Positions 27,651-40,000 of a DNA stretch of 64,000 nucleotides are shown here, piece by piece (the stretch's first letter is position 1; every line of letters starts with the position of its first letter). The stretch is taken from NCBI RefSeq assembly GCF_036867135.1, contig NZ_JBAJIJ010000001.1:744001-808000 (forward strand), in the 5' to 3' direction. Source of the DNA: Aeromicrobium sp. Sec7.5 (GTDB lineage Bacteria; Actinomycetota; Actinomycetes; Propionibacteriales; Nocardioidaceae). The notes under the pieces were generated by a model, which saw nothing but the letters and a program-made list of their open reading frames with translations, was not told the origin of the DNA and searched no databases. The translations under genes were made by a program, and so were the position numbers.

Positions 27651-28796
27651 ATGGACCGCACCATCTACACCGACGACCACGAGGCGTTCCGCGAGAGCTG
27701 CGCCGGCTTCCTCGCGAAGAAGGTCGCCCCGCACATCGAGCAGTACATCGAGGACAAGGCGCTCCCGCGCGACTTCTGGCTCCAGGCCGGCGAGCTGGGT
27801 CTGCTCGGCCTGGAGGTCCCCGAGGAGTTCGGCGGCGCCGGCGCCGAGGACTTCCGCTTCAACGCGGTGTTCGCCGAGGAGCTCAGCAAGGTCAGCGCGG
27901 CGCTCGCGTCGTGCGTCGGCATCCACACCGACATCACGGCGCCCTACATCGTCGCGCTCGGCACGCAGGAGCAGAAGGAGCGCTGGCTCCCGGGCATCGT
28001 GTCCGGCGAGATCCTGCTCGCGATCGGCATGACCGAGCCCGGCGGCGGCTCCGACCTCGCCGCGCTCAAGACCACGGCGGTGCGCGACGGCGACGGCTGG
28101 GTCATCAACGGCTCCAAGACCTTCATCACGAACGGCTACAGCGCCGATCTCGTGGTCACCGCGGTGCGCACCTCGCCCGAGAAGGGCGCCAAGGGCATCT
28201 CGCTGTTCGCGATCGAGGCCGGTGACGAGGGCTTCAGCCGCGGCCGCAAGCTCGACAAGGTCGGCCAGACGGAGTCCGACACCGCCGAGCTGTTCTTCGA
28301 GAACGTCCGCGTCGGCGACGACCGCATCATCGGCGAGGTCGACCGCGGCTTCATCCACATGATGCAGAAGCTGCCGCAGGAGCGTCTGAGCTGCGCGATC
28401 TCCAACGTCGCGCACGCCAAGCAGATCCTGGCCGAGACGATCCAGTACGCCCACGACCGCAAGGCGTTCGGCGAGTCGATCGGCAGCTTCCAGTGGAACA
28501 AGTTCCTGATCGCCGAGCTCGTGACGCAGGTCGAGGTGGCCGAGGCCTACATCGACCAGGCCGTGCTCGCCCACGCCGAGGGTCGCTTCACGGCGATCGA
28601 CGCCGCCAAGGCCAAGTGGTACACCTCCGACCTGCAGAACAAGGTCCTCGACCACTGCGTCCAGATCCACGGCGGCTACGGCTTCATGAACGAGTACCGG
28701 GTGGCCCGCGCGTGGCGCGACGCCCGCGTGACCCGGATCTGGGCCGGCTCGAACGAGATCATGAAGGAGCTCATCGGCCGCGATCTCGGCTTCTGA
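27651..28796 (+). CDS. Acyl-CoA dehydrogenase
   Basis: 381 residues. Family signatures: IGMTEPGGGSDL (FAD and substrate contact), TFITNGYSADL, GRKLDKVGQTESDT, and the C-terminal CVQIHGGYGFMNEYRVARAWRDAR's region, followed by IWAGSNEIMKELIGR with the catalytic-base glutamate of short/medium-chain enzymes. It introduces the alpha-beta double bond of acyl-CoA using FAD. ATG 27651 has GAGAGG 5 bp upstream. It heads a three-gene operon with thiolase and SDR. Confidence 0.93.
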   Translation: MDRTIYTDDHEAFRESCAGFLAKKVAPHIEQYIEDKALPRDFWLQAGELGLLGLEVPEEFGGAGAEDFRFNAVFAEELSKVSAALASCVGIHTDITAPYIVALGTQEQKERWLPGIVSGEILLAIGMTEPGGGSDLAALKTTAVRDGDGWVINGSKTFITNGYSADLVVTAVRTSPEKGAKGISLFAIEAGDEGFSRGRKLDKVGQTESDTAELFFENVRVGDDRIIGEVDRGFIHMMQKLPQERLSCAISNVAHAKQILAETIQYAHDRKAFGESIGSFQWNKFLIAELVTQVEVAEAYIDQAVLAHAEGRFTAIDAAKAKWYTSDLQNKVLDHCVQIHGGYGFMNEYRVARAWRDARVTRIWAGSNEIMKELIGRDLGF

Positions 28797-28843
28797 GCCC
28801 TTCGAACCACGACACCCATCCCGCTGGACCTGAGGAGAACACC

Positions 28844-30061
28844 ATGCCCGAAGCCGTCATCGTCTCGACCGCCCGCTCGCCGATCGGTCGCGCCGTCAAG
28901 GGGTCGCTCAAGGACATGCGTCCCGACGACCTGACCGTGCAGATGGTCAAGGCCGCGCTGGCCAAGGTCGAGGCGCTCGACCCCCGCGACATCACTGACC
29001 TGCACCTGGGCATCGGTCAGCCCGCGGGCGAGGGCGGTCACAACATCGCTCGCGCCGTCGCGGTGCTGTCGGGCCTGGACCACCTGCCGGGCGTCACCGT
29101 GAACCGGTACTGCTCGTCGTCGCTGCAGACCACGCGCATGGCGTTCCACGCGATCAAGTCCGGCGAGGGCGACGCGTTCATCTCCGGTGGGGTCGAGACC
29201 GTGAGCCGCTTCCAGAACGGCTTCTCGGACCTGCCCGGCTCGGAGAACCCGCTGTTCGCCGACGCGATCGCGCGCACCGCGAAGCGTGCCGAGGGTGGCG
29301 CCGACACGTGGACCGATCCGCGGGACTCCGGTGAGCTGCCCGACCTCTACATCGCGATGGGTCAGACCGCCGAGAACGTCGCCCAGCACCTCGGCATGAG
29401 CCGCGAGGAGCAGGACGAGTTCGCGGTCCGCAGCCAGAACCTCGCCGAGGCGGCCATCGCCAACGGCTTCTGGGCCAAGGACATCACCCCCGTCACGCTG
29501 CCCGACGGCACGCAGGCCACGAAGGACGACGGCCCCCGTGCCGGCACGACCCTCGAGGCCATCAGCGGCCTGAAGCCGGTCTTCCGTCCCGACGGCACCG
29601 TCACGGCCGGCAACGCCTGCCCGCTCAACGACGGCGCCGCGGCGGTCGTCATCATGAGCGACACCAAGGCCAAGGAGCTGGGCCTGACCCCGCTGGCGCG
29701 CATCGTCTCGACGGCGGTCACGGGCCTGTCGCCGGAGGTCATGGGCCTCGGTCCGGTCGAGGCCATCCCGGCCGCGCTCAAGAACGCCGGCCTCGGCATC
29801 GACGACATCGACCTCTACGAGATCAACGAGGCCTTCGCGGTCCAGGCGTGGGGCTCGGCCAAGGTCCTGGGCATCCCGCTGGACAAGCTCAACGTCAACG
29901 GCGGCGCGATCGCGGTCGGCCACCCGTTCGGCATGACGGGTGCCCGCATCACGAGCACCCTGATCAACTCGCTGCAGCACCACGACAAGCAGTTCGGCGT
30001 CGAGTCGATGTGCGTCGGCGGTGGCATGGGCATGGCCATGGTCCTGGAGCGCCTGTCGTGA
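28844..30061 (+). CDS. Acetyl-CoA C-acyltransferase (thiolase)
   Basis: 405 residues. The nucleophile Cys is in VNRYCSSSLQTT (about residue 92), the catalytic His in AVGHPFGMTGAR, and the second Cys in ESMCVGGGMG, all in canonical positions. It carries out thiolytic cleavage of 3-ketoacyl-CoA (or condensation). TGAGGAG lies 7 bp before ATG 28844. The stop overlaps the SDR start (GTGA). Confidence 0.94.
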   Translation: MPEAVIVSTARSPIGRAVKGSLKDMRPDDLTVQMVKAALAKVEALDPRDITDLHLGIGQPAGEGGHNIARAVAVLSGLDHLPGVTVNRYCSSSLQTTRMAFHAIKSGEGDAFISGGVETVSRFQNGFSDLPGSENPLFADAIARTAKRAEGGADTWTDPRDSGELPDLYIAMGQTAENVAQHLGMSREEQDEFAVRSQNLAEAAIANGFWAKDITPVTLPDGTQATKDDGPRAGTTLEAISGLKPVFRPDGTVTAGNACPLNDGAAAVVIMSDTKAKELGLTPLARIVSTAVTGLSPEVMGLGPVEAIPAALKNAGLGIDDIDLYEINEAFAVQAWGSAKVLGIPLDKLNVNGGAIAVGHPFGMTGARITSTLINSLQHHDKQFGVESMCVGGGMGMAMVLERLS

Positions 30062-30828
30062 CGGCCGCCTCGTCAGGGACCCGTCACGCGGGAAAGGTCG
30101 CGATCGTCACCGGCGCCAGCCGGGGCATCGGGTTCGCGGTCGCCGAGCGCATCGTCGCCGAGGGTGGTCGGGTCGTCATCACGGCCCGCAAGCCGGAGGC
30201 CCTCGAGGAGGCTGCTACGTCGCTGGGTGGCCCGGAGAAGGCCCGCTGGGTCGCGGGCAATGCCGGCGACGACGACCACCAGACCGAGGTCGTCGCCATG
30301 GCGATGGAGGCGTTCGGCGGCCTGGACCACCTGGTCAACAACACCGGCATCAATCCGGCGTACGGTCGCATGATCGACGTCGACCTGGGTGCGGCCAACA
30401 AGATCTTCGCGACCAACGTCGTCGCGGCGATCGGCTGGGCGCAGAAGGCCTACCGGGCGTCGTTCGAGGCGAACGGCGGTTCGATCGTCAACATCGCGTC
30501 GGTCGCCGGGCGTCGTCCGGCGCCGAACATCGGTACGTACGGTGCCTCGAAGGCCGCGCTGATCCACGTGACCGAGGAGCTGGCCGTCGAGCTGGGTCCG
30601 AACATCCGGGTCAACGCCGTCGCGCCCGCGGTCGTCAAGACCAAGTTCGCGGAGGCCCTCTACGAGGACCGCGAGGCCGAGGTCTCGGCGCCGTACCCGC
30701 TCAAGCGCCTGGGGGAGCCGGAGGACATCGGGTCGCTGGTGTCGTTCCTGCTGTCCGACGAGGCGAGCTGGATCACGGGCCAGACCGTCTCGATCGATGG
30801 TGGTCTGCTGCTCACCGGGGGCGTCTGA
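30058..30828 (+). CDS. SDR-family oxidoreductase (FabG-like)
   Basis: 256 residues from GTG 30058, overlapping the thiolase stop by 4 bp. Motifs: VTGASRGIGFAVAER (NAD(P) binding), VNNTGINP, SIVNIASVAG, catalytic YGASKAA and the C-terminal WITGQTVSIDGG. In this operon it could supply the 3-hydroxyacyl-CoA dehydrogenase step, which is otherwise missing; that role is inference. Confidence 0.9.
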   Translation: MTAASSGTRHAGKVAIVTGASRGIGFAVAERIVAEGGRVVITARKPEALEEAATSLGGPEKARWVAGNAGDDDHQTEVVAMAMEAFGGLDHLVNNTGINPAYGRMIDVDLGAANKIFATNVVAAIGWAQKAYRASFEANGGSIVNIASVAGRRPAPNIGTYGASKAALIHVTEELAVELGPNIRVNAVAPAVVKTKFAEALYEDREAEVSAPYPLKRLGEPEDIGSLVSFLLSDEASWITGQTVSIDGGLLLTGGV

Positions 30829-30845
30829 GCGACGTCGTCGACACA

Positions 30846-30885
30846 ACACGAGGGGCGCCGGCCGGATGGCTGGCGCCCCTCGTGT
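30846..30885 (+). terminator. Terminator of the acyl-CoA operon
   Basis: A 14-bp perfect stem (30846-30859 with 30872-30885) with a 12-nt loop, 18 bp after the SDR stop. Confidence 0.75.
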
Positions 30886-30925
30886 CGTGTCGGGTGGACC
30901 AGTGGACAGTCCACGTGACGAAAAA

Positions 30926-30966
30926 CATGAGGAATCCCTCATGAAAAACTTGAGGAAACCCTCACG
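30926..30966 (+). promoter_or_regulatory. Twin palindromic operators upstream of fas
   Basis: CATGAGG-AATC-CCTCATG (30926-30943) is a perfect 7-bp-armed palindrome. CTTGAGG-AAAC-CCTCACG (30949-30966) is a near-perfect one 23 bp further on, centre to centre. The same pair, nearly base for base, lies upstream of the acyl-CoA carboxylase at 44407-44452. FasR is the leading candidate regulator; this is not shown by sequence alone. Confidence 0.7.
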
Positions 30967-31008
30967 TTTTGCGAGGATGGGAGGACACCGCACCTGAGGG
31001 GTTTTTCC

Positions 31009-34000
31009 GTGACGACGTTCGACACGCCTGTTCTTCCCGCCCACGACCGCACGCCCGTCCACGGCACGCCCGGTTCCGTCCGCGCCCTGGTCGACGACCT
31101 GCGCGACGGGACCGACCGCTTCGGCGTCGTGTTCGGGGGCCAGGGCACGGCCTGGCTCCCGACCCTCGCGACCCTGGTGCGCGACCACGCGACCGGGGCG
31201 GAGCTCGCCGAGCTGGTGGAGCGGGTCGAGGGGCGGCTCGCGCCCGTCGCCACCGAGATCGCCCGCGTCGACGCACGGTTCACACCGCTCGCCTGGGCGG
31301 ACGCCCTGGCGTCGGGAGAGTCGGTCGACACCGGCGACGACGTCGAGGCCGCACCCGCGCACCCGTCCGAGGCTGAGCTCGCCGTCCCCTCGCTCTCGGT
31401 GCCGGGCATCCTCCTGACGCAGATCGCCGCGATCCGGGCCCTGCGCGGCTGGGGCCTCGACCCCGACCAGGGCGCGACGTCCGCCGCCGGTCACTCGCAG
31501 GGCGTCCTGGCCGTCGAGGTCCTGCGCGGCCGTGACGAGGCCGACGTCCTGGTCGTCGCCCGCCTCGCGGGTGTCGCGACGCAGCTCGTGGCCCGCCGCC
31601 GCGGGCTGACCGGATCGGCCGACGCGCCGGTCATGGTCTCGGTGCGGGAGGTCGACCCGGGCGCCGTCGACGCGGTGCTCGAGTCGCTGCCGGGGACGCG
31701 CGCGGTGCGCGGCCTTCGCAACGGCCGCCGCTCGGTCGTGCTGACGGGCCCGTCGACCGACGTCGCCGCGGTGCTCGCGGCGTTCGACCGCCGCACGGCC
31801 ACCGAGAAGGACGCCCGCGACCAGAAGCTGACCGGCGGTGCGGTGTTCGCGCCGGTCGTCGAGCCGCTCGGCTCGGCGATCTCCTTCCACCATCCCGACC
31901 TCGGCGAGGCCGCCGACCTGGTGGCCGGCTGGGCCGCCACCCTGGGGCTCGACCCGACGTGGGCGCGGGACCTCACGCGGACCGCCTTCATCGACCCGGT
32001 CGACTGGGTCGTCCAGCTCGACGACGTCCTCGCGACCGGTGCCGCCTGGCTGCTCGACCTCGGCCCAGCGGCCCTGGCGGCGACCGTCACGGCCGACGAG
32101 GCCGCTCCCCGGGGGGTCGGCGTCGTCACGACCACGACCCGCCGTGGTCGCCGTGAGCTCACCGTGCCCGGAGCGGCGCCCACGCGGCCGACCCCGTGGT
32201 CGAGCCACCTCCCGACCGTCGTGCACCTGCCGGACGGCACCGTGCGCCTCGAGACGGCGTTCAGCCGCCTCACGGGCAAGTCCCCGGTGCTGCTGGCGGG
32301 CATGACGCCGACGACGGTCGACGCCAAGATCGTCGCCGCCGCCGCGAACGCCGGCTTCTGGGCCGAGCTCGCCGGGGGTGGCCAGGTCACCGCGGAGATC
32401 TTCGGCGACCGCATGGCCGAGCTCGACGAGCTGCTCGAGCCCGGTCGCAGCTTCCAGTTCAACTCCCTCCTGCTCGACCCCTACCTGTGGAAGCTCCAGC
32501 TGGGCCAACAGCGGCTGGTCCAGCGCGCGCGGGCCGCGGGCTCCCCGATCGACTCCGTGATCGTCACGGCCGGCGTCCCCGAGCTCGACGAGGCGGTGGC
32601 GCTGGTCGAGGACCTGCACGCCGTCGGCATCGAGCACGTCGTGTTCAAGCCCGGCACGGTCCGCCAGATCCGTCAGGTCCTCGCGATCGCGACGGCGCTG
32701 GGCGAGACCGAGCGGGACGGCACCAGCCTGATCGTCCAGATCGAGGGCGGCCAGGCCGGAGGTCACCACTCCTGGGAGGACCTCGACGACCTGCTCGTCG
32801 CGACCTACGCCGACCTGCGGGCCACCCCCGGCGTCGTCGTGTGCGTCGGCGGCGGCATCGGCACGCCCGAGGCCGCGTCGTCCTACCTCACGGGGGAGTG
32901 GGCGCGTCGTCACGACCTGCCGCTCATGCCCGTCGACGGCGTGCTGATCGGCACCGCCGCGATGGCTGCAGCCGAGGCGACGACGTCGCCGCAGGTCAAG
33001 CAGCTCCTGGTCGACACCCCCGGCACCGCCGCCTGGATCGGGGCCGGCAAGGCCGTCCGCGGTATGTCGTCGGGGCGCAGCCAGCTCGGTGCCGACATCC
33101 ACGAGATCGACAACACCGCCTCGCGGACGGGCCGCCTCCTCGACGAGGTCGCGGGTGACGCCGACGCCGTCGCCGCGCGCCGCGACGAGATCATCGTGGC
33201 CCTCGACGCCACCGCGAAGCCGTACTTCGGCGACGTGGCCCACATGTCGTACGGCGCACTCCTGCAGCGCTACGTCGACCTGACGACGGTGACCGACCAC
33301 GAGGGCTCCGGCACGTGGATCGACGTCTCGTTCCGCGACCGGTTCCACGAGCTGGCGCAGCGCGCCGAGGCGCGTCTCGTGGCGGCCGACCACGGCGACG
33401 TCCCGACCCTGTTCGCGACGCCCTCCGACGTCGAGTCGGCCGTGACGGCCCTGGCCGAGCTCCGTGCCGAGCACGGCGCGCTCGACGAGGTCGTGCTGCA
33501 CCCCGCCGACGTCAGCTTCTTCCTCGACGTCTGCCGGCGCCCCGGCAAGCCCGTCACGTTCGTGCCGGTCGTCGACGCCGACGTGCGTCGCTGGTGGCGC
33601 TCCGACTCCCTCTGGCAGGCCCACGACCCGCGCTACGGCGCCGACGCCGTGTGCGTCATCCCCGGCCCGACCTCGGTCCGCGGCATCACCCGGGTCGACG
33701 AGCCGGTCGCCGAGCTGCTGCAGCGCTTCGAGGACGAGACGATCGACGGCCTGCTGGCGGCCGGACGCTCGACCTGCCGCGTGTCCGGCCGCCGCCGCGA
33801 CGACCGTGCGGCTGGCGCGCTCGGCCTCGTGCTGGCCGCCCACGACGTCCTGTGGGCCGGCCGCACCGTGATCAATCCCGTGCACCGACTGGGTCACGGG
33901 CTGGGTCACGATCTGGGCGACGGGTGGACCGTCACCTCGGACACCCGCGCCGACCATGCCCCCACCGGCGCCACGCTGCTGGCGTCCGACACCAGGGTGA

Positions 34001-37000
34001 CCCTGGCGGTCCCGGTGGGCGACGGACGGGTCGTGGAGCTGCCGATCGACGTCCCGGACGGTGCCCCCCTCGGCGCCGCGCCGGTGATCGCGATCGAGAC
34101 GGCTGCCGCGGCCATGACCGACCTGCTGCGCGGTGCGGCAGGCGGTTCCCTCCCACGGCCGGGCGGGGACTCCCTCCTCCACGCCTGGTCGTGGGACCTC
34201 GTCGCCGACCATGCGGGCGTCACGACCCCCGCCGTGGCCGGTACTGACGCGCTGGCCGAGGGCTTCGTGCCCGACGTCCTGGTCGGGCTCGCCTGGCCGG
34301 CGGTCTTCGCCGAGCTCACCGACGCCACGACCGCGTCGGGCCTGCCCGTCGTGGAGGGTGCGCTCGACCTGGTGCACCTCGACCACGAGATCGCCGTCAG
34401 CGAGGTGCCCGCCGAGGGTGCGGAGCTGTCGATCTCCGCCTCGCTGTCGGGCGTCGAGGACACCGAGGTGGGTCGCGTGGTCACGGTCGACGTCGTCGTC
34501 ACCTCCGGCGGCGCCCCGGTGGCCACCCTGCGCGAACGACTCGCGATCCGCGGGCGTGCCGGAGCGGGAGCCTTGACCGACCCCCCGCGTGGTGGAGGCC
34601 TGCTGGTCGACCCGCGTGACACCCCGCGCCGGGCGCGGGCCAAGGTCCGCGTCTCGGCCCCGCTCGACATGCGCGCCTTCGCCGCGGTCTCGGGCGACCA
34701 CAACCCCATCCACACGAGCGCCGCGGCCGCCCGCCTGGCCGGCCTCGGCGGCCCGATCGTCCACGGCATGTGGATCTCCGCGCTGGCCCAGCGTGCCGTC
34801 GGCCGCCGGGTCGAGGGCTGGACGGCCCGCTTCCTCAGCCCGGTTCACCCGGGTGCGGAGCTCGACGTCCGCGTCGAGCGGGTCGGGCTCGACCAGGGTG
34901 CGGAGGTCGTCGAGGTGACGGTCCGCGCCGGCGGCGAGCTCGCGATGGCAGCCACCGCCCGCGTCGTCGCGCCGCGCACCGCCTACGTGTTCCCCGGCCA
35001 GGGCATCCAGCACGCCGGCATGGGGATGGACGGGTACCAGCGCTCCGCCGCCGCGCGTGAGGTCTGGGACCGCGCGGACAGCCACACCCGTGAGGTGCTC
35101 GGCTTCTCGATCCTCACGGTCGTGCGCGACAACCCGACCGTCCTCGTGGCGAACGGCGTGACGCACCGCCACCCGGACGGCGTCCTCTTCCTGACGCAGT
35201 TCACGCAGGTCGCGATGGCCGTGCTGGGCTCGGCGCAGACGGCCGAGCTGCGGGAGTCCGGTGCCTTCGTCGAGGGTGCGATCCTCGCCGGGCACTCGGT
35301 CGGCGAGTACAACGCGCTCGCCGCGGTCTCGGGGGTCATCCCGCTCGAGGCCGTCGTCGAGGTCGTGTTCCAGCGCGGGTCCGTCATGCACACCCTGGTC
35401 GAGCGCGACGCGCAGGGACGCAGCGACTACCGCCTCGCCGCGATCCGCCCGTCGCAGATCGGCCTGGACGACGGAACGGTCGGCGCGTACGTCGACGAGC
35501 TCGCCGAGCGCACGGGCGAGTTCCTGCAGATCGTCAACCTGAACCTGCGCGACTCGCAGTACGCGCTCGCCGGCAGCGTCCGCGGGCTGAAGGCCCTTGA
35601 GGCCGATGTCGCCGAGCGCCGTGAGCGGTTCGGGGGCAAGGGTGCCTTCATCCTGGTGCCGGGCATCGACGTGCCGTTCCACTCGCGCGTCCTGCACGGC
35701 GGCGTCGACGACTTCCGGTCGCGCCTCGACGAGCTGCTCCCCGCGGAGATCGACCCGGACGTGCTGATCGGTCGCTACGTGCCGAACCTGGTGCCGCGCC
35801 CGTTCACCCTCGACCGGGCCTACGTGACCGAGGTCGCCGAGCTGGTCGATCCCGAGAACCGCTCGATCGGCGTCCTCCGCGGTGTCCTGGCCGACTTCGA
35901 CGCCTGGAGTGCCCGCCCGGGCGCGCTGTGCCGCACGCTCCTGATCGAGCTGCTCGCGTGGCAGTTCGCGAGCCCGGTGCGCTGGATCGAGACGCAGGAC
36001 CTGATGTTCGCCCCGCTCAGCGAGGGCGGACTCGGGGTCGAGCGCCTCGTGGAGATCGGGGTCGGCCAGTCGCCGACGATCGCGAACCTCGCCTCCTCGA
36101 CGCTGAAGCTGCCCGTCGGCTCCCACACGCGTCGACGTGACGCGGTGCAGGTGCTCAACGTCGAGCGTGACGCCGCCGTGGTCTTCTCCACCGACGAGGA
36201 GGTGGTCGTCGACGACGACGATGCAGACCTCGACTCGGGCTCGGAGACCTCGAGCGACGCGGCACCGACCTCGGCGGCTCCGGCCCCCGCTGCTGCCGCT
36301 GGTGGCGGCCCGGCCGAGCAGACCGCCGCCGACCTGCCGTTCACCGCCTCCGCGGCCACCTCGGTGCTGATCGCCTGGTGGACCAAGCTCCGGCCCGAGC
36401 AGATCGGCGTGGCCGACACGATCGAGTCGCTGTGCGACGGCGCGTCGTCGCGCCGCAACCAGCTGCTGCTCGACCTCGGCGGCGAGCTCTCGCTCGGCGC
36501 CATCGATGGCGCGGCCGAGGCCGACGTCGTGACGCTCGGCGCCCAGGTCGACGGGCTCGCCCGTGGCTACAAGCCGCTCGGGCCCGTGCTCTCGGCCGCG
36601 ATCGGCGACCACCTCAAGAAGGTGCTCGGCCCGACCGGCAAGCGTCCCGCCGCGATCACCGACCGGGTGACGCAGACCTGGGGCCTCGGCGCCGGATGGG
36701 CCCAGCACGTGCTGGTGCGCGTCGCGCTCGACACCCGCGAGGGGGCCAGCGTCCGCGGTGGGCAGCTCGGTGAGCTGACGATCGGCTCGGCCGGCGACCT
36801 CGACGCCGCGGTCGACACGGCCGTCGCCGCGGTCGCCGCCTCGAACGGCACCTCCGTGCAGATGCCGAGCACCGGCGGCGGTGGCGGCGGCACGGTCGAC
36901 GTCGAGGCCCTGGGCGAGCTGACCGCGCACATCGCCGGTCCGAACGGCGCACTCGCGTCGGCCGCCCGCATCGTGCTCGATCGCCTCGGCCTGGCCGACA

Positions 37001-40000
37001 CGGCCGACACCGTGGCCCTCGGCGAGTCCGATGCCGACGACGCCGCCGTCCTGGAGCTGGTCTCGACCGAGCTCGGTCCCGACTGGGCGCAGCGCGTGGC
37101 GCCGGCGTTCGACGCCCGTCGTGCGCTGCTGCTCGACGACCGCTGGGCCTCGGCGCGCGAGGACCTCGCGCGGATCGCCCTCGGTGACGACGTACGGGCC
37201 ACCTTCACGGGTACCGGTGAGATCGTCGCCCGTCAGGCCCGCTTCTGGGCTGGTTCGGTCAGCGATCCCGAGCTGACGGCCCGACTGGAGCAGATCGCCG
37301 CGGATGCGGTCGACACCTCCACCGGACCCTGGGCCGACGAGGTCGCGGTCGTGACGGGTGCCAGCCCGGGCTCGATCGCGGCTGCGGTAGCGGGTGAGCT
37401 CCTGGCCGGTGGTGCCACGGTCGTCGCGACGACGTCGTCGCTCGGCGCCTCACGCCTCGCCGCGTTCCGCGACCTCTACCGGTCGCACGCCCGCGGTGGC
37501 GCCACCCTGTGGGTCGTCCCCGCGAACATGGCGTCCTTCACCGACGTCGACGCCTTGGCGTCGTGGGTCGTCACCGAGCAGGTCGACACGTCGGGCCCGG
37601 TCTCGACGGTCGTCAAGCCGGCCATGACGCCCACGCTCCTCCTGCCCTTCGCGGCGGGTCCGGTGCGTGGCGACCTCGCCGAGGCCGGACCCTCGAACGA
37701 GATCGACATGCGCATCCTCGTGTGGTCGGTCGAGCGGCTGATCGGGGCGTTCGCGCTCCAGGGGCGCGGGCACGACATCGCCTCCCGCCTGCACGTCGTG
37801 CTGCCGGGTTCGCCCAACCGCGGCACGTTCGGCGGCGACGGCGCGTACGGCGAGGCCAAGGCTGCGCTCGACGCGATCGTGGCGAAGTGGCGCGTCGAGA
37901 AGCGCTGGTCCCAGCGCGTCACCCTCGTGCACGCCCTGATCGGCTGGGTGCGCGGCACGGGCCTGATGGGCGGCAACGACCCGCTGGTCGAGGCCATCGA
38001 GGCCCGTGGGATCCGTACCTGGGCGCCGCAGGAGATGGCCGCCGCACTGCTCGACACGTGCACCGTCAGAGCGCGCGACGAGGCGCTCTCGGGTCCGCTC
38101 GTGCGTGACTTCACCGGAGGACTCGCCGGCGCCGACGTCGACCTGCCGGGGCTCGCTGCCTCGCTGGGCCGTCCGGTGGCCGCCGAGTCGGCGGAGGTCG
38201 CGACGATCAAGGCACTCGCCCCGGCACCGACCGCACCGCGTGAGGTCGCGGAGGCTCCCACGTGGCCCGAGATCCCGGCATCCCCCGAGGACCTCGTGGT
38301 CATCGTCGGAGCCGGCGAGCTCGGCCCGTACGGCTCGTCGCGCACGCGCTTCGAGGCCGAGGTGGAGGACCGCCTGTCCGCCGCCGGCGTGGCCGAGATC
38401 GCCTGGAGCACCGGCCTCATCCGCTGGGAGAACGGCAGCTGGGTCGACACCGAGTCCGACGAGGACGTGGACGAGGCCGACCTGGTCGAGCGCTACCACG
38501 ACGCCGTCCGGGAGCGGGTCGGCGTGCGCACCTACGGCGACGACCAGACGATCAAGGACCACACGGTCCCGCTGCTCGCGAGCGTCTTCCTCGACCAGGA
38601 CCTGACGTTCACGGTCGGCACGCGCGCCGAGGCGGAGGCCATGAAGGCCGCCGACGCGGAGCACACGCGCATCGTCGAAGGTGCCGACGGCGAGTGGACC
38701 GTGACCCGGCTCGCCGGCACCGAGATCCGGGTCCCGCGCCGCATGAAGCTGACCCGCACGGTGGGCGGCCAGATCCCGACGGGCTTCGACCCGACGGTGT
38801 GGGGCGTCCCGGCCGAGATGGTCGAGTCGGTCGACCGCGTGGCGCTGTGGAACCTCGTCTGCACGGTGGACGCGTTCCTCTCGAGCGGGTTCGACCCGTC
38901 CGAGCTGATGCGCTGGGTCCACCCGGCGTTCGTGGCGAACACGCAGGGCACCGGCATGGGTGGCATGTCGTCGATGCAGTCGCTCTACATCGACACGCTG
39001 CTCGGTGAGGCCAAGGCCAACGACATCCTCCAGGAGGCGCTGCCGAACGTCATCGCGGCTCACGTCGTGCAGTCGTACGTCGGCTCGTACGGGGCGATGG
39101 TGCACCCGGTCGCGGCCTGCGCCACCACGGCGATCTCGGTCGAGGAGGGCGTCGACAAGATCCGTCTCGGCAAGGCGGAGTTCGTCGTGGCCGGCGGCTT
39201 CGACGACCTGAGCGCGGAGGGCATCATCGGCTTCGCCGACATGTCCGCCACGGCCGACACCGAGGTCATGCGCGCCAAGGGCCTGCAGGACCGGTACTTC
39301 AGCCGGGCCAACGACCGCCGTCGCGGCGGGTTCGTGGAGTCGCAGGGCGGTGGCACGATCCTGCTGGCCCGCGGCGACGTGGCCCTCGCGGCCGGTCTGC
39401 CGGTCCTGGGTGTCGTGGCCTACGCCGGCTCCTTCGCCGACGGTGTCCACACCTCGATCCCGGCACCCGGCATCGGCGCCCTGGCGGCGAGCCTGGGTGG
39501 CGCACGGTCGCCGCTCGGTCGTGGTCTCGCGGCGCTCGGCCTGACGCACGACGACGTCGCCCTGGTGTCGAAGCACGACACCTCGACGAACGCGAACGAC
39601 CCGAACGAGTCGGACCTGCACGAGCGGATCTCCGCCGCGCTGGGTCGCGACGAGGGGCGTCCGCTGTACGTCGTGTCGCAGAAGTCGTTGACGGGTCACG
39701 CGAAGGGCGGCGCCGCGGCGTTCCAGCTCATCGGCCTCTGCCAGGTGCTGGAGACGGGCACGATCCCGCCGAACCGGAGCCTGGACTGCGTCGACGACGT
39801 GCTGTCCGAGCACGAGCACCTGGTGTGGCTTCGGAGCCCGCTCGCGACCTCGGGCCTGCGGGCGGGGCTCGTCACGAGCCTCGGCTTCGGGCACGTCGCC
39901 GGACTCATCGCGCTGGCGCACCCGGCCGCCTTCCTGGCCACCGTGCCGGCGGAGCAGCGGACCGAGTACCTCGGGCGGGCGGAGGCCCGTCGGATGGCGG

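Noticed and set aside
30073-36930. A 2,285-codon open frame on the minus strand opposite the SDR gene and fas
   Set aside because: Antisense shadow of fas. It spans a terminator and the fas operators and shows no recognisable domain.
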